Shown here: in pieces, positions 5,846 to 11,070 of the stretch | How the letters are laid out: each line of letters begins with the position of its first letter | How positions within the stretch are numbered: position 1 is the first letter of the stretch | Assembly (NCBI GenBank): GCA_023230325.1 | Contig: JALNXN010000021.1 | Span: forward strand, 1 to 11,070 | DNA from: an archaeon | GTDB lineage: Archaea; Iainarchaeota; Iainarchaeia; Iainarchaeales; CSSED10-239 | Reading direction: 5' to 3' | DNA: 11,070 nt | The notes under the pieces: generated by a model | Seen by the model: only the letters and a program-made list of their open reading frames with translations | Database searches by the model: none | What the model was told of the DNA's origin: nothing | Translations under genes and position numbers: made by a program

Positions 5846-6616
5846 ATGGATAAAATCAGTGTAATGTTAAAAATAATCGGTTATCTATTCTCATTATTTT
5901 GGAAGAAAAAAGATTTGTTATATATTAATTCGACAAAAAAAAGATTTGATACTACTGGAATTGATAAACTTATTCCAACAAAAGGGGTTAAATTTTTAAT
6001 CGTTGAAAATAAAACACATAAAATAGGATTTAAGTTTGTAAAAAATCATTTTAGAAAAATGAAAATTTCACTATATCAAATACAACGAAATATCGGCGAG
6101 ACTTCTAAAATATCGTATGCTGGTTATGCAAGCGTTCCATTTGCAGTTTTTGATGGGTACTGTTTAGGGGATAATAGAGATTATCAACTATTTGACACAA
6201 CAAAAAACAAAAATAAAATGTACAAAATTGAATTTTCAAAAAAAAGAATTCAAAATAATACATTTGAAAAAATTAACTCTGAAGAAGTTGACTTATTTGT
6301 TTCGAGCTCGTTTCAAGTAGATAATAACCATGGAAAAACTGACACTCACTTTAATTTTAATTATTTGATTAACGATAAAATAGATTCTAATTACTTATCA
6401 AAAGTATTTTATTTTATTTCTGATTTTTTGGATCACTGTAGATTATCGGGAGTTAAAAAAGTCCATATACATAGCGCATCAAGACAACCGGTTTCTTTCA
6501 TTATTGGAACCGCCGTTCAGTCACACCATCCTGAGGTAATAGTTTATGAATTTGAAAATAACAAGTATACTTGGGGGCTAAGTATTCAAAATTCAAAAAT
6601 AATAAAGGAGGGTTAA
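5846..6616 (+). CDS. Stand-alone SAVED-domain protein (cyclic oligonucleotide sensor)
   Basis: A 256-residue protein. Most of it (about 45-250) looks like a SAVED domain, the CARF-related fold that binds cyclic oligonucleotides in CBASS. The clearest part is the C-terminal section, VKKVHIHSASRQPVSFIIG followed by EVIVYEFENNKYTWGLSI, which fits the family pattern of a strand, Pro-containing turn, small-residue helix and a final YE-x-Y strand. No nuclease, TIR or protease domain is fused to it, which is unusual. Instead there is a short hydrophobic N-terminal helix (5-18, ending in KKK) that could sit on the membrane. An in-frame ATG at 5831 is rejected as start because it overlaps the ribosome binding site GGAGGG (5833-5838), which is placed 7 nt before 5846. 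The stop is 1 bp before the CD-NTase start, indicating coupled translation. Confidence 0.8.
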   Translation: MDKISVMLKIIGYLFSLFWKKKDLLYINSTKKRFDTTGIDKLIPTKGVKFLIVENKTHKIGFKFVKNHFRKMKISLYQIQRNIGETSKISYAGYASVPFAVFDGYCLGDNRDYQLFDTTKNKNKMYKIEFSKKRIQNNTFEKINSEEVDLFVSSSFQVDNNHGKTDTHFNFNYLINDKIDSNYLSKVFYFISDFLDHCRLSGVKKVHIHSASRQPVSFIIGTAVQSHHPEVIVYEFENNKYTWGLSIQNSKIIKEG

Positions 6617-6617
6617 C

Positions 6618-7868
6618 ATGGGTATCTTAAACAATTTGTTAAACGATTACAAGATTGATCGTGATTTTCAAACTGAGATTCGTCAAGAGTATCGTTTAGA
6701 TATTCAAAAGGCGCTTTCTAATGCCTTTGATGGTGCAAAAATACAATTTAGATATGGTGGCTCGTTGGCTAAAGGAACTGCTAATATTGATTCTTGTGAC
6801 ATTGATCTATTGTGTTATTTATCCTCTGAAAGCAATTTAACACTAAAGGAAATATATGATTCTGCAGTAAAAGCTCTAGCAGAAGAAGGTTATTGGATAG
6901 AAAGAAAAAATAGTGCTATCAAAGTATATGGGAGAACCAATGAAAATATGTGGGACATCACTGTAGATGTAGTTCCTGGTAAATATTCCTCCAACGATAA
7001 CACGGATGATGTATTTTTGTGGAGAAATGAAAGTAATAGCAAACTAAAAACAAATCCGATAAAACAAATAGAAATGGTGAAACAATCAAAGTCTAAGGAA
7101 GTAATTAGAATAGTAAAACTTTTTCGGGATTTTAACAATTTTAAATTCAAATCTTTTTTTCTAGAGAATTTTGTTATAAGCATTGTTGAACCAGAATACG
7201 AAGACGGAGATAATTTATTTGATAAGTTAATAAAATTTTGTGATATGTATGAGTTGATAGGGGTAAAAAAAGTAAATGATCCCGCTAACAGTAATAATGA
7301 TATAATGATAATACATAATGACTTTGAGTTTTCAACAATCCGTAATCAAGTAAAAAAATTAAGAGATGCTTTATATACGGATGATGAAATAACGATAAGA
7401 AAATGTATTATGGGGCAAAATTATGATATTAACGAAGGATATATAAGTGTTGCTAAAGGGCATTCATCTCTTGTTAAATTTCCAACTTCTGCTATAGTAC
7501 CATTTGGCATAATTTCGATTACGGGTTGGTTTTCTAAAGATCAAACATTTAGTAATCAAATCTATGAATCTACAGAACTTGAATATGGTTTAAATTTGAA
7601 ATTTATTGCAATTGTACCAAATAGTATTAAAATAAAAAGTGTAAGCTGGTTAATATGCAATTCAGGATATGAAGCTAGAGTAAAAGATCAATTAAGGGGT
7701 GAAAATTTTGAATCGTCTGATGGATCCTTTGGTAGTGGGGTTTCAAATACATTCATAAAATACGAACAAACAAGCTTTTATGGTAATCACTTTGTTCAAG
7801 CAAGATTAATTAGCACAACTGGTAAATCATACTTTAGTAATATAATTACAATAAAAATAAGAAAATAA
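6618..7868 (+). CDS. CD-NTase (CBASS nucleotidyltransferase) with AGS-C-like sensor domain
   Basis: A 416-residue CD-NTase (SMODS family), the enzyme that makes a cyclic di- or oligonucleotide alarm signal on phage infection. The nucleotidyltransferase core (about 1-200) shows GGSLAKGT (47-54), the paired metal ligands Asp61 and Asp63 in CDIDLL, and the third acidic residue Asp117 in ITVDVVP. All catalytic residues are present. Residues about 285-415 match the AGS-C pattern (adenylyl/guanylyl cyclase and SMODS C-terminal sensor): SVSWLICNSGYEA (341-353), QLRGENF (358-364), YGNHFVQA (388-395) and a terminal beta strand. It is the last gene of the operon, with GGAGGG (6607-6612) as binding site. 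No Cap2 or Cap3 ancillary genes are present, so this would be a minimal (type I-like) CBASS. The product nucleotide cannot be predicted here. Confidence 0.9.
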   Translation: MGILNNLLNDYKIDRDFQTEIRQEYRLDIQKALSNAFDGAKIQFRYGGSLAKGTANIDSCDIDLLCYLSSESNLTLKEIYDSAVKALAEEGYWIERKNSAIKVYGRTNENMWDITVDVVPGKYSSNDNTDDVFLWRNESNSKLKTNPIKQIEMVKQSKSKEVIRIVKLFRDFNNFKFKSFFLENFVISIVEPEYEDGDNLFDKLIKFCDMYELIGVKKVNDPANSNNDIMIIHNDFEFSTIRNQVKKLRDALYTDDEITIRKCIMGQNYDINEGYISVAKGHSSLVKFPTSAIVPFGIISITGWFSKDQTFSNQIYESTELEYGLNLKFIAIVPNSIKIKSVSWLICNSGYEARVKDQLRGENFESSDGSFGSGVSNTFIKYEQTSFYGNHFVQARLISTTGKSYFSNIITIKIRK

Positions 7869-7928
7869 AGTATCATAAGTATAGAAGACATAATATTTAG
7901 ACTTTTTAAACTAAAATATATGTATAGC

Positions 7929-7957
7929 TTGACAATTGTTTTGTGATATAGTATTAT
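7929..7957 (+). promoter_or_regulatory. Promoter of the type III antitoxin RNA
   Basis: A perfect -35 TTGACA (7929-7934) and TATTAT (7952-7957) are separated by 17 bp, the strongest sigma-70-type promoter in the window. Transcription would begin near 7964, at the first antitoxin repeat. A strong promoter is expected because the antitoxin RNA must outnumber the toxin. Confidence 0.85.
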
Positions 7958-7964
7958 TTAAGTA

Positions 7965-8062
7965 GATTACCGCTGACCAATATGCGGTATACAAAAGGTT
8001 GGGTTGAAAGATTACCGCTGACCAATATGCGGTATATAAATGGTTGGGTTGAAAGTTTACCC
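7965..8062 (+). ncRNA. cptI: Type III antitoxin RNA, CptI-like, 2.2 repeats of 45 nt
   Basis: Two full 45-nt units (7965-8009 and 8010-8054) differ at only two positions; a partial third (8055-8062) runs into the terminator. Each unit can form an H-type pseudoknot: stem TACCGC/GCGGTA (7968-7973/7984-7989), with CCAA in the loop (7977-7980) pairing with downstream TTGG (7999-8002). In type III systems the RNA is cut by its own toxin into single repeats, which bind and block the toxin. Repeat length and number fit the CptI subfamily (about two repeats of 40-48 nt) better than ToxI (about 36 nt, more copies). Confidence 0.88.
7965..8062 (+). repeat. Tandem 45-nt repeats of the antitoxin
   Basis: Unit 1 and unit 2 are 43/45 identical, differing in the A-rich linker after the hairpin (ACAAAAGG against ATAAATGG). 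The third copy keeps only about 8 nt, with one or two mismatches. Confidence 0.95.
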
Positions 8063-8087
8063 CTCATTGTATGAGGGGGTTTCTTTT
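8060..8087 (+). terminator. Attenuating terminator between antitoxin and toxin
   Basis: CCCCTCAT (8060-8067) pairs perfectly with ATGAGGGG (8071-8078) around a 3-nt loop, followed by a T-rich tail. In type III loci such a terminator keeps toxin mRNA low by partial read-through. It lies entirely upstream of the toxin ribosome binding site. Confidence 0.88.
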
Positions 8088-8103
8088 AATAGGAGATAAC
8101 TAT

Positions 8104-8574
8104 ATGGTTGAAGCAGGTTTCTACATTATTGATGATAGCTTTTATTTACTTGTAAATGATCCGTACCTTAAAGGAAACGATAGAGAAAATAGACCTCACT
8201 GCTATTGCATTGAGAGAGATGATTTTCTTTGGATGATTCCAATGAGTAGTAAAATAAGCAAATATAGTTCTATAATAAACAGGAGAACCGAAGAAGGGAA
8301 ACCTAATGATATCTTTCATATTGCCGTATTAGATGATGGAAATGAAAGTGTGTTTTTGATAGGTGATATTTTTCCAACTAAAAAGAGATTTATTAAAAGA
8401 GAATATACAATAGGAACTAATCATTTCCGAATAACATCAGAAAATCTTAAAAAAGAAATTTTAAACAAAGCAAATAAAGTAATTATGTTGCTTGAAAAAG
8501 GTGTGAAATTCTCACCAACACAAGCAAACATCCAACTAATTAAGGAAAAGTTAACAGACGATCAAATTTTATAA
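8104..8574 (+). CDS. cptN: Type III toxin, CptN/ToxN-family endoribonuclease
   Basis: A 156-residue protein, the usual size of type III toxins, directly behind the pseudoknot repeats and attenuator. The sequence has the family's order of short motifs: FYIIDDSF near the start, DPYLKGNDRENRPHCYC, the conserved WMIPMSSK segment, a central IFHIAVLDDGNESVFLI strand pair, and a C-terminal helix region containing SPTQ. It would cut mRNA and its own antitoxin precursor at A-rich sites, and is held inactive by the antitoxin pseudoknots; loss of antitoxin transcription after phage infection would free it. An in-frame ATG at 8071 lies inside the terminator hairpin, so ATG 8104 with AGGAG (8091-8095) 8 nt upstream is chosen. 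CptN is preferred over ToxN or TenpN from the sequence pattern and the repeat type. Confidence 0.88.
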   Translation: MVEAGFYIIDDSFYLLVNDPYLKGNDRENRPHCYCIERDDFLWMIPMSSKISKYSSIINRRTEEGKPNDIFHIAVLDDGNESVFLIGDIFPTKKRFIKREYTIGTNHFRITSENLKKEILNKANKVIMLLEKGVKFSPTQANIQLIKEKLTDDQIL

Positions 8575-8630
8575 TTTAAAAAGCACTGCTGTATACAATA
8601 ATTTTCTTAATGATAAAACGGAAGTTAAAT

Positions 8631-8665
8631 CGATATTTTGTGAATTAGACAAGATATCGTTTTTT
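8631..8665 (+). terminator. Strong terminator after the toxin gene
   Basis: CGATATTTTGT (8631-8641) pairs with ACAAGATATCG (8649-8659) over 11 bp including one T-G wobble, with a 7-nt loop and a run of six T. It separates the toxin from the next gene. Confidence 0.88.
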
Positions 8666-8723
8666 ATTAGGCAACAAAGATTTTTAATTCTAAATAGTGA
8701 ACAAGATATACATGTATATAAAC

Positions 8724-8754
8724 GTTACAAATTTCCGAATACACATGCTATAAT
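8724..8754 (+). promoter_or_regulatory. Extended -10 promoter of the ATPase-nuclease gene
   Basis: TATAAT at 8749-8754 is preceded by TG at 8746-8747 with one base between (extended -10). Upstream, GTTACAA (8724-8730) is only a weak -35. The promoter lies between the toxin terminator and the start at 8782. Confidence 0.65.
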
Positions 8755-8781
8755 AGAATAAGAATAAGATAGGATGATAGA

Positions 8782-10698
8782 ATGAAAATAAACCTTCAAT
8801 TACATGAAAGACATTTTGAAAGAATTGCTAGATTTAAACCAATCAATGCTGTTAAAGAAGCTATTTGGAACTCATATGATGCTGACGCAAAAAATATTGT
8901 TGTAAAGATTATACGCGATAATTATGATTTAATTGGAACACCTATTGTCTCTAAAGTTATTATTGAAGATGATGGTCACGGACTACATCTTGATAAAACT
9001 CAGGAAGCCTTTCAAGAATTTGGATACTCAGCGAAATCAAATGGCAATAATAAATCACCGTTAGGGAGAAAAATGCATGGTAACAAGGGTGAAGGAAGGT
9101 ATTCGTTATTTTCTATTGGCAAAAAAATATCGTGGGAATCCAACTATCAAGATCAAAAAGATAATAAAACTTTTGTTGCAAAGTTTAGTGAAGAAAATCA
9201 TGGTAAAACTATTGATATTTTACAAGTGAATAAAAATCCTCAAAAGACCGGATTGACAGTTATAATAAAAAATATTACCGAACAGGGTAAAAAAGAATTA
9301 GATAGAAAAAATCATGTTATATCAGAACTATTAAAAGAATTTGCAACGTGTTTATTTATTTATCCAGAAATAAATATAAGTTATGATGGCTCACGGTTAA
9401 GCATTGAGGAAAACATTAAGTCTCGAAAAAAATATTCAAAAGTAATCAACGATGTAAATGTGGAAGTAACTGCAATTGAATGGACTGAAAAAACAACACC
9501 CACTGTTTTTTATTGTGATGAACAACAAATCCCAATTGAACAAAAAACAATAAAATCAAAGCATGATATATCGGTATATATTTCATCTAAAGCAATCGGA
9601 GACAATAAAAACGAGCTAATATTTCTAGATTCGGACATGTTAATAGAAGAATTATCATCAGTTTTAGAATTTCTTGAACAGTGTATTAATGATTTCGAGA
9701 AGAGCATCATTTCTAAAAATGAAAAACAATTAATAGAAGATTTGAAGAAAGATGGAGTTTATCCTATAGATGATGATCCTATTTCAATTAGTGATAAGCA
9801 TAATAAAGCAATTTTTGATTCTGTTGTTGTTGAGATTAATAAGACTGTACCTTCGATTCGCACGAGAGGAAAAAAAGAACAAAAATTATTTAACAATTTG
9901 TTATATGAAACAGTAAAGAGTAGCCCAAGCAGTTTAACTATAATTATGTCAAAAGTTGTCGATTTGACTAAAGAAGACCAGGATAGATTCGCGGAGTTAC
10001 TAACCAAAATAGAACTTTCACAAATAATAAAAACAATTGATTCAGTTACAAAAAGAATCTCTTTTTTAGAAGAAATTTATGATTTAGTATATACAGACCT
10101 AGGAAAAAATGTAAAAGAGAGAAGCCAATTTCAAAAAATTCTTGAGAAAGAATTATGGATATTTGGAGAACAATACGCATTTAGTGTTGTTGACAGGAGT
10201 ATAAAAAACGTACTCAATAATTTTTCTTATATATTTAATAGAGAAGATATAGAAACAGGTAAATTAGAAGATGGTGAACTAATACCTGATATATGTTTGT
10301 TTACAACCAAGCCAATTGGAGATAATCAATATGAACACTTGGTTGTAGAAATAAAAAGACCTACAAAGGTTTTAGGGCATAACGAGTTAAATCAAATAAA
10401 AAAGTATGCATCAACGATTAGTTCTCAGCCTCCTTTCCAAAACAAAGGGCATAAATGGAATTTTATATTATTAGGGAAAAATTTTGACAAGGATCTTTCT
10501 TTTGAAATGCAAGAAAAAGATAACGGTGTTATAATTACTAACCCCCAATCCACTGTTAAGGTTTTGCAGTGGGAAGATATTATTAGGAATACTAAAAGGC
10601 AATATGAGTATTTTAGAGAACAATTACAATTAAAAATAACTAATGAAGATGTTAAGGAAGGATTAAAACAAAAAATATCAGCAATTAAAACAGATTAA
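8782..10698 (+). CDS. GHKL ATPase fused to a Shedu-like PD-(D/E)xK nuclease
   Basis: A 638-residue predicted defence protein. The N-terminal third is a GHKL (Hsp90/MutL/MORC-type) ATPase: N box EAIWNSYDADA (26-36), with Glu26 and Asn30 as expected catalytic and magnesium residues; G1 box EDDGHG (62-67); and a lid-region G2 motif GNKGEGR (100-106). A transducer-like region and a charged helical middle (about 290-450) follow. The C-terminus (about 455-600) has QFQKILEKELWIFGEQY, then IPDICLF with Asp503, VVEIKRP with Glu533 and Lys535, and QIKKY: a PD-(D/E)xK nuclease core whose arrangement resembles the Shedu nuclease SduA (DUF4263). Prokaryotic MORC-like GHKL proteins linked to restriction-type nucleases are known. 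The gene stands alone with its own promoter and terminator. The binding site is a modest AGGA (8771-8774). The ATPase call is firm; the Shedu relationship is pattern-based. Confidence 0.82.
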   Translation: MKINLQLHERHFERIARFKPINAVKEAIWNSYDADAKNIVVKIIRDNYDLIGTPIVSKVIIEDDGHGLHLDKTQEAFQEFGYSAKSNGNNKSPLGRKMHGNKGEGRYSLFSIGKKISWESNYQDQKDNKTFVAKFSEENHGKTIDILQVNKNPQKTGLTVIIKNITEQGKKELDRKNHVISELLKEFATCLFIYPEINISYDGSRLSIEENIKSRKKYSKVINDVNVEVTAIEWTEKTTPTVFYCDEQQIPIEQKTIKSKHDISVYISSKAIGDNKNELIFLDSDMLIEELSSVLEFLEQCINDFEKSIISKNEKQLIEDLKKDGVYPIDDDPISISDKHNKAIFDSVVVEINKTVPSIRTRGKKEQKLFNNLLYETVKSSPSSLTIIMSKVVDLTKEDQDRFAELLTKIELSQIIKTIDSVTKRISFLEEIYDLVYTDLGKNVKERSQFQKILEKELWIFGEQYAFSVVDRSIKNVLNNFSYIFNREDIETGKLEDGELIPDICLFTTKPIGDNQYEHLVVEIKRPTKVLGHNELNQIKKYASTISSQPPFQNKGHKWNFILLGKNFDKDLSFEMQEKDNGVIITNPQSTVKVLQWEDIIRNTKRQYEYFREQLQLKITNEDVKEGLKQKISAIKTD

Positions 10699-10730
10699 AA
10701 TCAATATGAATTGGATTTTAATAATAGAAT

Positions 10731-10749
10731 AACTCTGAAAAGAGTTTTT
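10731..10749 (+). terminator. Terminator after the ATPase-nuclease gene
   Basis: AACTCT and AGAGTT form a 6-bp stem closed by a GAAA tetraloop (10731-10746), followed by a short T run. A second hairpin, TTAAAATC/GATTTTAA (10695-10702/10714-10721), overlaps the stop codon just upstream. Confidence 0.75.
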
Positions 10750-11019
10750 GAAATCAAATCTAATGTTTGATTATTTATTAATTATTTAATAAACTAAGCT
10801 AAACAAACTCCAAAAACAGTGAACAAAGCCAGCATTTTTGAATTAGAAAGTTTATTAATAGAGACGTTTATGATAGATTTTTAAAAAACAATTATTAATA
10901 GTTTTATTAAAACAAATTTTGAAGATGGCTTAATAAAGACAATATTTAGGGGTGCGTAAAATTCGGTAGGGGTGCGCAATTGTATCGTGAGGTAACGCCC
11001 TTCGCAAATATTAATGATT
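10750..11019. other. Non-coding right flank
   Basis: No gene of normal size is visible. A 28-codon frame (10798-10884, containing SIFELESLLIETFMIDF) has a protein-like composition but no ribosome binding site and may be a remnant. The last part changes character, from extremely AT-rich to containing GGGGTGCG repeats. This could mark the right boundary of the island, but no copy of a left-end sequence was found here. Confidence 0.3.
10947..10976. repeat. Direct repeat TAGGGGTGCG with 20-bp spacing
   Basis: TAGGGGTGCG occurs at 10947-10956 and 10967-10976, a 20-bp period (about two helical turns), so both copies face the same side of the DNA. This suits a protein-binding site, such as a transposon or recombinase end or an operator for whatever lies to the right of the window. 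Confidence 0.5.
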
Positions 11020-11049
11020 AAGATTGATGTTCTAATTCAATCTTTTTTT
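11020..11049 (+). terminator. Hairpin terminator at the right end
   Basis: AAGATTGA (11020-11027) pairs with TCAATCTT (11037-11044) with a 9-nt loop, followed by T's. No gene on the + strand ends just upstream. It may end a transcript of a non-coding RNA, or act in reverse for a minus-strand gene outside the window, since an A-rich side is also present. Confidence 0.5.
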
Positions 11050-11070
11050 AACAAAACAGCCCCTTGATTA

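Noticed and set aside
8071..8103. Upstream start ATG 8071 for the toxin
   Set aside because: It lies in the 3' arm of the attenuator hairpin and has no ribosome binding site; ATG 8104 is correctly spaced from AGGAG.
10798..10884. Short coding-like frame in the right flank
   Set aside because: Only 28 codons, no ribosome binding site, and no recognisable domain; kept as a note only.

Overview
The window is AT-rich, uses the standard genetic code (Trp is always TGG and reading frames end on TAA or TGA), and has strong GGAGG ribosome binding sites. This fits a low-GC Bacillota bacterium or a standard-code Mollicutes relative such as Acholeplasma or Izemoplasma; the genus cannot be read from the sequence. 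All supported genes lie on the + strand.

Layout. (1) 1-1494 has no normal-sized gene but is full of repeats. A decayed coding repeat with a ~102-nt period (1-309) is followed by three diverged copies of a ~112-nt structured module (about 488-598, 747-857, 1014-1127). Each module is preceded by its own short direct repeats, spaced 45, 45 and ~36 nt. A GC-rich patch (1206-1262), a possible 39-codon ORF and a long inverted repeat follow. (2) 1495-4743 is a mobility cassette: a small HTH/zinc-ribbon protein and two large serine recombinases whose genes overlap by 4 bp, ended by a terminator. (3) 4804-7868 is a CBASS-like anti-phage operon with its own extended -10 promoter: a multi-pass membrane protein, a stand-alone SAVED-domain protein and a CD-NTase with an AGS-C-like C-terminus. 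(4) 7929-8665 is a complete type III toxin-antitoxin locus of CptIN type: promoter, 2.2 copies of a 45-nt pseudoknot repeat, attenuating terminator, endoribonuclease toxin, terminator. (5) 8724-10749 is one gene coding for a GHKL (Hsp90/MORC-like) ATPase fused to a PD-(D/E)xK nuclease domain that resembles the Shedu (DUF4263) nuclease, with its own promoter and terminator. (6) 10750-11070 is non-coding, with a short 20-bp-spaced direct repeat and a terminator.

Taken together this reads as a mobile defence island. Paired site-specific serine recombinases, in an arrangement like the staphylococcal ccrAB pair, carry three separately transcribed abortive-infection or nuclease systems. In the CBASS unit, the CD-NTase would make a cyclic oligonucleotide on infection, the SAVED protein would bind it, and the membrane protein would act as the killing effector. 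The CptIN unit would release its RNase when antitoxin RNA synthesis stops. The ATPase-nuclease would attack nucleic acid.

The least explained parts are the three structured modules with module-specific phased repeats, and the CBASS effector split into separate membrane and SAVED proteins.
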